This document shows, one piece after another, positions 28,330 through 37,462 of a DNA stretch of 64,000 nucleotides. A program made the translations under genes and the position numbers. Below the pieces are notes generated by a model. The model was not told where the DNA came from, did not search any database, and saw nothing but the letters and a program-made list of their open reading frames with translations. Numbering within the stretch: position 1 is the stretch's first letter; the number at the start of each line of letters is the position of its first letter. This stretch comes from Alistipes senegalensis JC50 (GTDB taxonomy: Bacteria; Bacteroidota; Bacteroidia; Bacteroidales; Rikenellaceae): contig NZ_CP102252.1 in assembly GCF_025145645.1 (NCBI RefSeq), positions 372,001 to 436,000 on the forward strand, in the 5' to 3' direction.

Positions 28330-30177
28330 ATGATTAAAGCAACCATCCCGTTCCTCCTGCTCGCCCTGTTCGCCTGCTCGAACTCCGACAACGATCCCGA
28401 CCCCGGCAAGGAGCCGGGTCCGGCGCCGGGCGAGGTGGTTACATACGGCAACGAATCTCTGGTGGCGGTCGATCCCGCAGGCAAAGAGATCGCTTTCGAC
28501 TATCGCGCCCCGCGCGACAAAAAGGTCGGCATCTTCTACTTCATCTGGCTGGGCGCCCACGGCTACGACACAGGCGACTATTTCGGCGGCGACATCATCC
28601 CGCCGAAGGCCACGGACACCCGGTCGCCTTACGACATCAGCGAACTGGAAAAAGGCCACAGCGATCCGGCCGACATTCCTTTCGGTCCCGGAGGCGCCAT
28701 GCACCATTGGGGCAAGCCCTATCTGGATTACTACGTCTCCAACGACACGTGGGTGATCCGCCGCCACGCGCAGATGCTTTCGGAGGCAGGCGTAGACGTG
28801 ATTTTCATCGACGTGACGAACGGATACGCCTATCTCCCGGTAGTCAGGACACTCTGCGACATTTACAATCAGATGCTGCGCGAAGGCAATCCCCGACCGA
28901 AAATCTCGTTCATCCTCAACACGAATCCCGCTCCGGTGGTGCAGGAACTGCTGACGCTCTACGGCAACAGCGACTACGACCGCCTGTGGTACGAACTCGA
29001 CGGCAAGCCGCTGCTCCTCGCACCTCCCGGAGACTACGGGGCCGGGGTTTCCGAGCGCCTCACGTTCCGCTACGCATGGTTCGACACCCAGTTCGGCTAC
29101 GGCGGTCCCTGGTACGGCGACGGCACGAACCGCTGGGCATGGGGCGAGTTCTCGCCGCAGCGCAACGTGAAGGAGGAGATTCCCGTCATGGCAGCAAGTC
29201 ATCCTCTCTGGAACATCGGACGCAGCTACACGGGCAATTCGCCCGAGGACAAAGGCGGCCACCAGCCCGCGAACACCACAGCCGAACAGCGCGCCGCAGG
29301 AACCTATTTCAAACAGCAGTTCGAACACGCCATCGCGTGCGACCCCGATCTGATCTTCATCACGGGATGGAACGAATGGGTGGCCCAGCGGCAGATCAGC
29401 ACAGGCCCTCAACAATTCATGGGCAAGACGATCAAAGCCGGCGAAAGCTATTTCGTAGACTGCTACAACCACGAATTCAGCCGCGACATCGAACCCTGTG
29501 CCGACGATTTCACAGACGTTTACTATTACTACATGACCGACTACGTGCGCCGTTACAAGGGCGTCGCTGCGGTCGAGCCGGTGAATGAAGTCCACAAGAT
29601 CGCCATCGACGGCAAATTCGACGACTGGGAGACCCTCGGGACCCGCTACAAGGATTACACGGGCGACACCCGGGCACGCAACCACTGGGGCTTCGGCTAC
29701 AAGAACCTCAGTCTCGCGAACGACACCGGCCGCAACGACATCTGCTACGCCAAAGTGGCCACCGACTGCAAATCGCTCTTTTTCTACGTGGAGACCGCCG
29801 ATCCGATCACGCCCCGCACCGGGCGCAACTGGATGCGGCTCTTCATTTCGGTGAAAGGCAGCACGGCGCCGGACTGGGAAGGATTCCAATGGGTCGTTAA
29901 CAACAAGGTCACGGATGACACCCGAACCACGCTCCAACGTTCGAAGGGAGGCTGGGACTGGGAGGAGGCTGCGACGATCGACTATGCCGTGTCGGGCAAC
30001 CGGATGGAGATCGCCGTCCCGCTCCGGGAGCTCGGCATCGCCGACGTGCGCAACTTCACGGTCGATTTCAAATGGATCGACAACGCCGTGACCGACGGTG
30101 ACATCCGCGAGTGCATGCGCGACGGCGATTCGGCTCCGGGCGACCGTTTCCGCTACCGCTATATATTCAAGTATTAA
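28330..30177 (+). CDS. Lipoprotein with GH99/GH71-like TIM barrel and C-terminal CBM9-like domain
   Basis: A 615-residue lipoprotein (lipobox Cys16, LFAC). Residues of about 55-420 resemble the GH99/GH71 type of glycoside hydrolase barrel: VGIFYFIWLGAHG, WVIRRHAQMLSEAGVDVIFIDVTNG, YDRLWYELDGKPLLLAPPG and FITGWNEWVAQRQ. A C-terminal beta domain opening with IAIDGKFDDWETLG resembles family-9-like carbohydrate-binding domains. GH99 enzymes are endo-alpha-mannosidases and endomannanases, and GH71 enzymes are alpha-1,3-glucanases. The assignment here is structural rather than functional because the family catalytic motifs were not matched residue by residue. It probably acts at the cell surface on the intact glycan. 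Confidence 0.65.
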   Translation: MIKATIPFLLLALFACSNSDNDPDPGKEPGPAPGEVVTYGNESLVAVDPAGKEIAFDYRAPRDKKVGIFYFIWLGAHGYDTGDYFGGDIIPPKATDTRSPYDISELEKGHSDPADIPFGPGGAMHHWGKPYLDYYVSNDTWVIRRHAQMLSEAGVDVIFIDVTNGYAYLPVVRTLCDIYNQMLREGNPRPKISFILNTNPAPVVQELLTLYGNSDYDRLWYELDGKPLLLAPPGDYGAGVSERLTFRYAWFDTQFGYGGPWYGDGTNRWAWGEFSPQRNVKEEIPVMAASHPLWNIGRSYTGNSPEDKGGHQPANTTAEQRAAGTYFKQQFEHAIACDPDLIFITGWNEWVAQRQISTGPQQFMGKTIKAGESYFVDCYNHEFSRDIEPCADDFTDVYYYYMTDYVRRYKGVAAVEPVNEVHKIAIDGKFDDWETLGTRYKDYTGDTRARNHWGFGYKNLSLANDTGRNDICYAKVATDCKSLFFYVETADPITPRTGRNWMRLFISVKGSTAPDWEGFQWVVNNKVTDDTRTTLQRSKGGWDWEEAATIDYAVSGNRMEIAVPLRELGIADVRNFTVDFKWIDNAVTDGDIRECMRDGDSAPGDRFRYRYIFKY

Positions 30178-30200
30178 TCCGACAATACCCCGATTCAACC

Positions 30201-31475
30201 ATGAAACAGTTCCTCATGACCGCACTGCTTGCCGGATCGCTCGCAGCCTTCACCGGCTGCAAGGACGACGACGGCGGCAAATCGCAAAACTACCCCTCGC
30301 AAATCCCCGCCGCAGAGAAGATTCCCGTGGTGGCATGGCACGGCGTACGCGCCTCTCACGCCAGCGTCGAACGTTTCCGCGAAGCTGAGCAGATGGGCAT
30401 CACGCTCAACTACTCGCGCATGGGCAACGTCGAGACGGCCCTCAAATGCCTCGACTTCGCTGCCGAAACCGGTATCAAGCTCATCGTAGAGTGCGACGAA
30501 CTCTATACGGAGAGCAAGCGTCTCGACGCCGTAACCCGGCTGAAAGACCATCCCGCGCTGGCCGGATACTTCGTCATGGACGAACCCCATCCGACGCAGT
30601 TCGCAAACATGTCCAAAATGATGTCCGACATCCAGCACGTGGACAGGAAGCATATCTGCTATGCGAACATCTTCCCCACAGGCGGCCCCGAACATTATGA
30701 GGCCCTCGGCGTGAAGGACTACAACGAGTACATCGACCGCTACATGGCCGAGGTTCCCGAAATCACGTTCCTCTCGTTCGACAAATACCCGATCATCAAG
30801 GACCCGAACGTCGCGGACAGCCCGCGGCAGATCCTCGGCGAATGGTATCAGTGTCTCGAAATCGTCCGCGACCGCGCACTCCGTTCGGGAATGGATTTCT
30901 GGAGCTTCATGCTCACCGTTCCCCACACCAGCTACCCGCAGCCGACGGTGGACGACCTGCGCCTGCAAGCTTACAGCAACCTCGCCTACGGCACGCAGGT
31001 GCTCCAATGCTTCACTTACTGGACCCCGACGGTAGAGAATCCCGAACTCTGGAAATACCGCAACGGGCCGATCGCCGAGGACGGCACCCGCACCGAGACC
31101 TACGACATCGTGAAATCGGTGCTCGACGAGATCCAGAAACTGTCGTGGGTCTTCCTGGACAACAAAGTAACGGGCGTCTACCACATCGGCACCCCGCTGC
31201 CGCTGGACACCCGCGCCCTGGACAAGCTCCCTGCCGAGATCACCGAACTGTCGGTGGGCCGCGAAACCAACACGGCGTGCATTTCGTTCTTCGAGAACCA
31301 CGGCTACCATTTCATGATGGCGGTCAACACCGACATCAACGAAAAGTGCTACCTCAATGTCGGCACGCAGGGGCACGTGCGCCGCATCCGCAAGGACGGC
31401 TCCGTGCAGCCGGCCTCGAACGACCAGCGCACGCTGACGCTCGACCCGGGCGACATGGTGCTCTACATGTGGTAG
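30201..31475 (+). CDS. Lipoprotein with a putative TIM-barrel glycosidase-like domain
   Basis: A 424-residue lipoprotein; ATG at 30201 starts the signal peptide, and Cys20 (AAFTGC) is the lipidation site. The body looks like an alpha/beta barrel: an early W.GVRASHASVERFREAEQMGI strand-helix unit, a GYFVMDEPHP strand end with Glu128 in the place of a clan GH-A acid/base, then ITFLSFDKYPI and GMDFWSFMLTVPH, followed by a beta-rich C-terminal segment (NHGYHFMMAVNTD, LDPGDMVLYMW). It resembles GH42-like or uncharacterised glycosidase families of Bacteroidetes. I do not recognise a specific family. It is the last gene of the operon, and a strong terminator follows. Confidence 0.6.
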   Translation: MKQFLMTALLAGSLAAFTGCKDDDGGKSQNYPSQIPAAEKIPVVAWHGVRASHASVERFREAEQMGITLNYSRMGNVETALKCLDFAAETGIKLIVECDELYTESKRLDAVTRLKDHPALAGYFVMDEPHPTQFANMSKMMSDIQHVDRKHICYANIFPTGGPEHYEALGVKDYNEYIDRYMAEVPEITFLSFDKYPIIKDPNVADSPRQILGEWYQCLEIVRDRALRSGMDFWSFMLTVPHTSYPQPTVDDLRLQAYSNLAYGTQVLQCFTYWTPTVENPELWKYRNGPIAEDGTRTETYDIVKSVLDEIQKLSWVFLDNKVTGVYHIGTPLPLDTRALDKLPAEITELSVGRETNTACISFFENHGYHFMMAVNTDINEKCYLNVGTQGHVRRIRKDGSVQPASNDQRTLTLDPGDMVLYMW

Positions 31476-31493
31476 CCGCCCGGTCCGCAGGAC

Positions 31494-31538
31494 AAAATCC
31501 GGAAAAAACCGCACCCCGCACGGCTTTTTCCGGATTTT
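31494..31538 (+). terminator. Terminator of the rightward enzyme operon
   Basis: AAAATCCGGAAAAA pairs with TTTTTCCGGATTTT and the stem continues past one mismatch into CCG/CGG, closing a 9-base loop. It lies 18 bases after the last stop codon and marks the end of a transcript of about 16 kb. Confidence 0.8.
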
Positions 31539-31542
31539 CTCG

Positions 31543-31550
31543 TATCTTTG
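31543..31550 (+). promoter_or_regulatory. Putative -7 element for the B12-riboswitch transcript
   Basis: TATCTTTG matches the Bacteroidetes -7 consensus TAnnTTTG exactly and lies immediately upstream of the cobalamin riboswitch. Confidence 0.6.
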
Positions 31551-31558
31551 TCCCGCAA

Positions 31559-31745
31559 GGTTTCGGAACGGGGATCGCACGCACCCCGCCCGATGAAAAG
31601 GGAATCCGGTGAGAATCCGGAACAGTACCTGCTGCTGTAAGTCCCCTCCCCTCGCGGGAGACGACGGTTGCCGCACGCTATGCCACTGGCCGAAAGCCGG
31701 GAAGGCGCGGCAACAGGGACGAGTCAGAAGACCTGCCTTGACAAG
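31559..31745 (+). ncRNA. Cobalamin (B12) riboswitch
   Basis: The leader carries the landmarks of the cobalamin riboswitch in order: GATGAAAAGGGAATCCGGTGAG, the B12-box-like CTGCTGTAAG segment, GCCACTGG, the GCCGGGAAGGCG segment, and GGGACGAGTCAGAAGACCTGCC at the 3' side. It precedes a surface lipoprotein gene by about 105 bases. When cobalamin is bound, expression of the downstream gene is normally turned off. A second riboswitch of the same class lies on the opposite strand at 44672-44846. Confidence 0.92.
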
Positions 31746-31851
31746 GATTCGCACCCGCGGGTTTCGGGCAGAGATCGAACGGCAGCTTCGTCATACGACT
31801 TTTCCGTCCAGTCGATTTCACCGTCCGGAGTCCGGTGCATACGACTTAAAA

Positions 31852-33606
31852 ATGGCAAGCTATATGATCCGGAATCTCTGTTTTTCAACGGCAGTCCTCC
31901 TCCTGGCGCTGCTCGCATCCTGCAACAAGGACGACGTAATCACGGACGGCGGGCCCAAACCCGTCATCACGCTGGACAATCCCGACGGCATTTATCCGGT
32001 GAAGGTCGGCAAATCGGTGACGATCGCCCCGACGGTCGAGAATGCCGAAGGCGCCGTCTACGCATGGATTCTCGACGACGAACCGGCCGGCTCCGGACCC
32101 ACTTTCACGTTCGAGGCCCGGGAAGCGGGCATCTATTTCCTCGTCTTCCGCGTCGAGACCCCGAACGGCAAAGCCGAAGAGGAGCTGCGCATCGAGGTGA
32201 ACCGGCTGCTGCCCCCGGAGATCTCGTTCCCCGTCGGTGACGACCGGGTGATGGAGGTGGAAGCCGGACGCGAAACCACGATCGCCCCCACGATCGCCAA
32301 CGGCGACGGAGCGACTTTCGAATGGACGCTCGACGGTGAAAAGACCGGCTCCGATGCGACCTACACGTTCAAGCAGAGCGACTTGCGCGACTATCAGCTG
32401 ACCCTGCGCGCCGAAAACGAAGACGGCGAAGACGAAGCGAGCGTCACCGTCCGGGTCGTGGAGCGTTTCACGGTGACAGCCGTTTTCCCGGCGCCCTCCC
32501 TCCGGTTCGGCAAGGAAGGCACCCGGAATGTATCGCTGGGCCGCACGCTCTACCTGCGTCCCGTCCTCGAACATTTCCACAATCCGACATTCGAATGGAC
32601 GGTGGACGGAAAACCGGTCGCCACCGAAGGCGACGGAGCCGTTTACGGCTTCAAATCGGCGGCGAAAGGCGATTATACGGTCGTCGTGAAAGTTACCGAC
32701 GACGACGGCCAGACTGCGACAGCCACCGTCGCGGTGACCTGCTGCGACGACGAAATGTCGCACAAGCGTACCGGCGGAACCGGGCGGTTCTCGGACAAGG
32801 TCTACGAATACACTCCGGCTCCGGGGCAGTTCATCAACGAAGGCGGTTTCAAAGACATCACCTCGGCGGAAGCGGCCGCATCCAAAGCTCAGGAACTGCT
32901 CCGGCAAAACGCCGAGGAGAAAAAGAACTACTATGTGTCGCTGGGGGCCTGGGGCGGATATATCGTCGTGGGATTCGACCACAGCATCGAAAACAAGGGC
33001 GGCGACGACTTTTCGGTCACGGGCAACCAGTTCGCCCAGTCGTCCGAACCGGGCATCGTGTGGGTCATGCAGGACACCAACGGCAACGGGCTTCCCGACG
33101 ATGAATGGTACGAACTCAAAGGCTCGGAATACGACAAGTCAGAGACGCTCAAGTCCTACGCCATGACCTACTACCGCCCGAAGAGCGCCGGCGCGGACAT
33201 CCAATGGAAAGACAACCGCGGCAATGCGGGCAAAGTCGAACGGAACAACAGCCACACACAAGAGAGCTACTACCCGGGATGGATCGACGCCGAGAAGTAC
33301 ACGCTCTACGGCACGCGGCTGGCCGCCAACACGACGCGCCATCCGATCACGGGCGACTACTTCAACCGCCCCTACGACTGGGGATACGCCGACAACGCAG
33401 GCAACGACCAGGCCACGGGAGAGATTTCCGACGGCGACCAGCGCAAAAACTATTTCAGAATCTCCAACGCGGTGAATGCGGACGGCAGCGCCGCCAACCT
33501 CAAATACATCGACTTCATCAAGGTCCAGACCGGCATCAGCCAGAATTCCGGAGCGTTGGGCGAGGTTTCGACCGAGGTGTTCGCCTTCGAGGATGAGAAT
33601 CTCTGA
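31852..33606 (+). CDS. B12-regulated surface lipoprotein with PKD/Ig-like domains
   Basis: A 584-residue lipoprotein. ATG at 31852 is used; ATG at 31864 (MIRNLCFS) is an equally good start, and the lipidation Cys lies in LLASC. Three PKD-like beta domains follow at about residues 35-120, 120-205 and 210-300 (YAWILDDEPAGSGPTFTFEA, FEWTLDGEKTGSDATYTF, FEWTVDGKPVA). A C-terminal region (about 305-584) contains YYVSLGAWGGYIVVGFDHS and DTNGNGLPDDEWYELKGSEY. Proteins of this architecture occur beside B12 receptors in Bacteroides. The riboswitch upstream makes a role in cobamide capture at the cell surface likely. No btuB or btuG neighbour is present. Confidence 0.78.
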   Translation: MASYMIRNLCFSTAVLLLALLASCNKDDVITDGGPKPVITLDNPDGIYPVKVGKSVTIAPTVENAEGAVYAWILDDEPAGSGPTFTFEAREAGIYFLVFRVETPNGKAEEELRIEVNRLLPPEISFPVGDDRVMEVEAGRETTIAPTIANGDGATFEWTLDGEKTGSDATYTFKQSDLRDYQLTLRAENEDGEDEASVTVRVVERFTVTAVFPAPSLRFGKEGTRNVSLGRTLYLRPVLEHFHNPTFEWTVDGKPVATEGDGAVYGFKSAAKGDYTVVVKVTDDDGQTATATVAVTCCDDEMSHKRTGGTGRFSDKVYEYTPAPGQFINEGGFKDITSAEAAASKAQELLRQNAEEKKNYYVSLGAWGGYIVVGFDHSIENKGGDDFSVTGNQFAQSSEPGIVWVMQDTNGNGLPDDEWYELKGSEYDKSETLKSYAMTYYRPKSAGADIQWKDNRGNAGKVERNNSHTQESYYPGWIDAEKYTLYGTRLAANTTRHPITGDYFNRPYDWGYADNAGNDQATGEISDGDQRKNYFRISNAVNADGSAANLKYIDFIKVQTGISQNSGALGEVSTEVFAFEDENL

Positions 33607-33621
33607 GAACACACCTGAAAC

Positions 33622-33664
33622 AACAAGAGCGGCAGACTTTTCGGAAAAGTCTGCCGCTCTTGTT
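33622..33664. terminator. Bidirectional terminator between convergent genes
   Basis: A perfect 21-base inverted repeat (AACAAGAGCGGCAGACTTTTC and its complement) with essentially no loop. It lies between the end of the PKD lipoprotein gene and the end of the convergent GH78 gene and can terminate both. Confidence 0.8.
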
Positions 33665-33677
33665 TCGGCCGGATGTA

Positions 33678-36308
33678 TCAGAAGGTAAATTCGTGAACGC
33701 CGCCGGACACCGTAGCGACGATCTCTCCGCCGACCCGGATGTCGGCCGTCGTATTGGCCGGAATGGTGACTTTCAGCGTCACGCAGCCGCCGCACCGCCG
33801 CCACTCCGAGCAGATTTCACCGCGCACCGAGTCGTAGGAAGCCGCTGCCCAGTCGAGTGCCTCGACGAAATGAGGAGCGATGACGATGTGTCCGAACCCG
33901 GGGTCCGCCGGATCGAAATTGATGCCCGCCAGGTCGTTGACATACCACGCGGCGACATCGCCCAGGAAAACATGATTGATCGAGGCGTCGCGCCACTCGG
34001 GCGAGAGCATCCACGTCTCGGCCAGCGTCGTGAAGCCCTGGCTGACCCACCAGCCCCACGAAGGGCCCTCGGTCTGAGAGGCCATTTTATAAGCTGTCTC
34101 GACATGCCCGTAGCGAGTGAGCATACGCAGCACCGTCTTGCTGCCGATGGTCCCGAAATCGAGGAAATAATCGTTATCGGCGATCATGCGGGCGAGGTTG
34201 TCGGCCACGCGCTGCGCGTCGCTTTCGGGAACGATGCCCAGATAAAGCGCCACACCCTGCGCGGCCTGCGAACCGTTGGCATAAAGGCCCTTTTCAGCGT
34301 CGTAGTATTTCGTGTTGATCAGTTCACGCAGCTGTGCGGCCTTGCGGGCATAACGCTCGCCGTCGCGGCCCAGCAGTTCGGCGAAACGGGCCATCAGCAC
34401 GTTGTCGTAGTAATAGAAACAGGTCGAGGTGTAGTCGGTCGGAGTCTGCGTTCGGTAGAAAACCCAGTCGCCGATGCCGTAGGTCACGCCGCCGTCGGCC
34501 TCCTCGCGCGTGGCGAGGTATTCGAGGTAACGCTCGCAGACGGGCCACATCTTCTCGACGGGACGCAGGTCGCCGTAATAGTTGTAAAGCGTGTAGGGGA
34601 TGATGAAGGCCGAAGCGTCCCACACCGGGCCGATCCAGTCATCGTACCCCCACCCGGCCGTGGGAATGATGCCCGCAAGGCGTCCGGCCTCGTTCTGGTT
34701 GTCGATGAAATCGTCGAGCCACTTCTCATAGAAGGCCATTCCGTCGTAGTTGAGCAGCGCCAGGTCCATGGCCAGATAGCCGTCGGCCGTCCAGCCGTTC
34801 TTCTCGCGCTGGGGGCAGTCCGTGGGAATCGACGTGAGGTTGTTGAGATAGGTCCGGCGCGTCATCTCCCAAATGCGGTTGAACAGCCCGTTCGAGCAGG
34901 AGAATTTCCCGACCGAAGATACATCGGTGTGCATGAAACGCGCCGTGAGGCTCGTCTTGTCGAGTTTCACCGGGGCGCTCGACCGCAGTTCCACATACTG
35001 GAATCCGTGGTAGGTGAAATCGGGCGTCCACGTCTCGCGGCCTTCGCCTTTCAAAATATAGGTGTCAGTCTGGAAATCGTAACCCGGCAGGGGCTTATAG
35101 TAAATATCGAGATTGCGCATCTCGATGCGCCCCGAAGGCTGCACGAATTCGCCGTGGGTCATTGTGATCTGCGTGCCGCGCTCGCCCTCGATCTCCAAGC
35201 GGCAGAGGCCCGTAAGGTTGACGCCGAAATCGAACACCCAAATCGTGTCGCCGAACGAACGAACCCCGACGGGCTCCGTCTCGCACGTGGCCCGAACAGC
35301 GGGCATCGACTGGGCTTTCAGCAACGGTGAAGGGGCCGCGACTTCGACGGCCTGCGCCCACGCCGAATCGTCGAATCCGGGACGGTCCCAGCCGGGAATC
35401 TCCCTGCGGGCGTCGTAAACGTCGCCGCTGTAAATGTTGTTCGAGAGGTAAGGACCGTCGGCCGTCGTGCGCCACGAACCGTCGGAGCAGACGACCTCGT
35501 GCGTACCGTCGGCATAGTCGATGTGCAGTTCGCAGATCATCCGCGCACGTCCGCGCCAGCGGGCCACCTCGAAACTCCACGTGGCGACGGGCTGGATGGC
35601 ATTGTAAAACCCGTTGCCCAGCACCGCCGAAAGGACATTCTCGCCCTCGCGGAGCCGGTCCGTAACGTCGTGCACGGCATAGAGATTGCGCTTGTCGTAA
35701 TGGGTGTAACCCGGGTCGAGGAGATTTCCCGAAACGGGTTCACCGTTCAGGCTCATTTTCGCATAGGCCGCGGCGCTCACATAGAGCCGGGCGCGCTCGA
35801 CGCCCGACCGCACGGCGAACGCCCGCCGCAGCATCGGCGCGGGGACGAAATCCTTGTCATGGGCATCGGTGATCCAGCGGGCCTGCCATTCGGAGGTCTC
35901 CATCAGGGCGGTTTCGAACTCCGCAACGGGCGATACGATCCGCCGGCCGCCGGCGTCCCACGCTTCGACCCGCCAGTAATAAGGGGTCCGCGAGACAAGC
36001 AGTCCGCCGTCGGGCATCGCGGCAAAAGGACGGCTGCCGGCGATCTCCCCGGAATTCCAGATGTCGGGAAGGTCCAGTTTCTCGGGCGCCGTAGCCACAC
36101 AGAGGCGGTAACCGGCCTGCACGAACGCATCGGCATCTTCATAAGTCCAGGTAAAGCGGGGCGACGGAGTGTCCACCGAGATCGGCGAAGCGAGATATTC
36201 GCAGCGCATGTCGGCGATCGCGGGACGCTTCCCGCAGGAACCCGCCAGCAGCGGCAGGCAGTACAGCGCGAGCCAGCGTCCGGCGGTTCGGAGATTTGCA
36301 ACATTCAT
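33678..36308 (-). CDS. GH78 alpha-L-rhamnosidase lipoprotein
   Basis: An 876-residue lipoprotein (lipobox Cys25, LLAGSC) with the GH78 order of domains: an Ig-like N-terminus (SPRFTWTYEDADAFVQAGYRL), a Bac_rhamnosid N domain (RLYVSAAAYAKMSLNGEPVSGNLLDPG), a beta domain, then the (alpha/alpha)6 barrel with TDCPQREKNGWTADGYLA beginning near residue 496, and a C-terminal beta domain (YDSVRGEICSEW). The motif differs slightly from the common DCPQRDERLGWTGD, but the acidic residues are kept. It releases terminal alpha-L-rhamnose. It is 32 bases downstream of the AraC regulator, on the same strand, and divergent from the rhamnose catabolic genes, which fits its function. Confidence 0.93.
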   Translation of the reverse strand: MNVANLRTAGRWLALYCLPLLAGSCGKRPAIADMRCEYLASPISVDTPSPRFTWTYEDADAFVQAGYRLCVATAPEKLDLPDIWNSGEIAGSRPFAAMPDGGLLVSRTPYYWRVEAWDAGGRRIVSPVAEFETALMETSEWQARWITDAHDKDFVPAPMLRRAFAVRSGVERARLYVSAAAYAKMSLNGEPVSGNLLDPGYTHYDKRNLYAVHDVTDRLREGENVLSAVLGNGFYNAIQPVATWSFEVARWRGRARMICELHIDYADGTHEVVCSDGSWRTTADGPYLSNNIYSGDVYDARREIPGWDRPGFDDSAWAQAVEVAAPSPLLKAQSMPAVRATCETEPVGVRSFGDTIWVFDFGVNLTGLCRLEIEGERGTQITMTHGEFVQPSGRIEMRNLDIYYKPLPGYDFQTDTYILKGEGRETWTPDFTYHGFQYVELRSSAPVKLDKTSLTARFMHTDVSSVGKFSCSNGLFNRIWEMTRRTYLNNLTSIPTDCPQREKNGWTADGYLAMDLALLNYDGMAFYEKWLDDFIDNQNEAGRLAGIIPTAGWGYDDWIGPVWDASAFIIPYTLYNYYGDLRPVEKMWPVCERYLEYLATREEADGGVTYGIGDWVFYRTQTPTDYTSTCFYYYDNVLMARFAELLGRDGERYARKAAQLRELINTKYYDAEKGLYANGSQAAQGVALYLGIVPESDAQRVADNLARMIADNDYFLDFGTIGSKTVLRMLTRYGHVETAYKMASQTEGPSWGWWVSQGFTTLAETWMLSPEWRDASINHVFLGDVAAWYVNDLAGINFDPADPGFGHIVIAPHFVEALDWAAASYDSVRGEICSEWRRCGGCVTLKVTIPANTTADIRVGGEIVATVSGGVHEFTF

Positions 36309-36340
36309 CGGATCAGAAAATTATTGGGGTTTTACAGATT

Positions 36341-37273
36341 TCAGGCTTCATTCCCGACAACATCCGCACAGAAGCCGTCGCTGCCGACGCCGAAGCGGCG
36401 GCGGTACTCGACGGGAGTCATCCGCAGATGGCGGCGGAACATGTTGGAAAAATAGGAGGCGTCGCCGTAATTGAGCCGGAAGGCGATCTCCTTGATGCTC
36501 ATGGCCGTTCCCGACAACAGGCGGCAAGCCTCCTGCAACCGCAGTTCCTGCATGTAACGAGCCGGAGAGATGTTCGTGTAGTCGCGGAACATCTTGCGGA
36601 ACCACGAATAACTCATGTTCACCCGCCGGGCCACCTCGTCGGGCGAAATGTTGGCGTAAAGCTCCTCGCGCATGATGCGCCGCGCGCGGTCGATCTGCCT
36701 CACCACGTCCAGCGACACGAACTGGTGATTCGCATGGTAGTACATCGTCATGCCCAGCAGCAGGTTGGCGATGCCGGCGAGATATTGCTGGTAGGAGGAG
36801 CGTTCGTTTTCGGCTACCTCGATGGCCTTGTCGTAAAGGGCCGTGATCTCCTCGCGGACCCCCACGCGGAACACCTCGCGGCTGTCGTCGAAGAAGTCGT
36901 TGCGGAAGCGCGCGTCGATGTTCGGGCCGCGGAAGCCGATCCAGTACTCGTGCCACCCCGTTTCGCGGTCGGGCATGTAGCTGTGCCAGCGGTTGGGGCG
37001 CAGCAGCACCATGTCCCCGGCGCCGATGCCGATGCGCTTGCGGTCGGGCCCGTAGAACGAGCCGCGGCCCGAGGTGATATAGAGCAGCTGGTAGCTCTCC
37101 AGAACACGCCCTTTTCCAACGTCAAAATAGAAACCAGAGGGGTGTCCGACCCGCGGAGGATAGGTCTCGTAGCCGGCGGCGACGGACTCGCTGCCCACAG
37201 TATCGACCGTGATGCCCCACGTCTGGTCCTTTTCGCTGCTCACCAAGTACTTATGATTGTTCACAGGTTTCAT
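36341..37273 (-). CDS. AraC-family regulator, probably of rhamnose catabolism
   Basis: A 310-residue AraC-type activator. The N-terminal half is a cupin-like sensor domain (ITSGRGSFYGPDRKRIGIGAGDMVLLRPNRWHSY, about residues 65-105). The C-terminal 100 residues carry two helix-turn-helix motifs (SPDEVARRVNMSYSWFRKMF and MSIKEIAFRLNYGDASYFSN), ending in the family signature MTPVEYRRRF. It is divergent from rhaB-rhaA-rhaT-rhaD and upstream of a rhamnosidase gene. It therefore likely activates both transcripts in response to L-rhamnose. The symbol rhaR would fit but is not assigned because several AraC regulators can do this. Confidence 0.88.
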   Translation of the reverse strand: MKPVNNHKYLVSSEKDQTWGITVDTVGSESVAAGYETYPPRVGHPSGFYFDVGKGRVLESYQLLYITSGRGSFYGPDRKRIGIGAGDMVLLRPNRWHSYMPDRETGWHEYWIGFRGPNIDARFRNDFFDDSREVFRVGVREEITALYDKAIEVAENERSSYQQYLAGIANLLLGMTMYYHANHQFVSLDVVRQIDRARRIMREELYANISPDEVARRVNMSYSWFRKMFRDYTNISPARYMQELRLQEACRLLSGTAMSIKEIAFRLNYGDASYFSNMFRRHLRMTPVEYRRRFGVGSDGFCADVVGNEA

Positions 37274-37311
37274 ACGGCAGGTTGCTGAAACGGAAAAGCT
37301 GTTTGTTTACA

Positions 37312-37319
37312 CAAATATA
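37312..37319 (-). promoter_or_regulatory. Putative -7 element of the AraC/GH78 transcript
   Basis: On the minus strand this reads TATATTTG, an exact TAnnTTTG match, 38 bases before the regulator start codon. Confidence 0.55.
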
Positions 37320-37426
37320 TATAAAAATCCGCGACCGGTGTCACCCCCTCCGGAGGCAAACCGCGAGAAAGATCAAAAAACAAAAGTCATCCATCATATT
37401 ACAACGTTGAAACGACGAAAAAATGA

Positions 37427-37441
37427 GTTGTTTTGTACAAC
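37427..37441. promoter_or_regulatory. Inverted repeat upstream of rhaB, possible regulator site
   Basis: GTTGT-TTTGT-ACAAC is a perfect 5-base inverted repeat ending 21 bases before the rhaB start; CAACGTTG, an 8-base palindrome, lies at 37402-37409. Either may belong to the AraC-type control region, but AraC proteins usually bind direct repeats, so this is weak. Confidence 0.3.
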
Positions 37442-37462
37442 CCAAAAATCACAGACCGAAAC

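Noticed and set aside
31609..31851. In-frame N-terminal extension of the PKD-like lipoprotein starting with a Cys-rich MRIRNSTCCC segment
   Set aside because: The extension lies inside the cobalamin riboswitch; the lipoprotein signal begins at 31852 or 31864.
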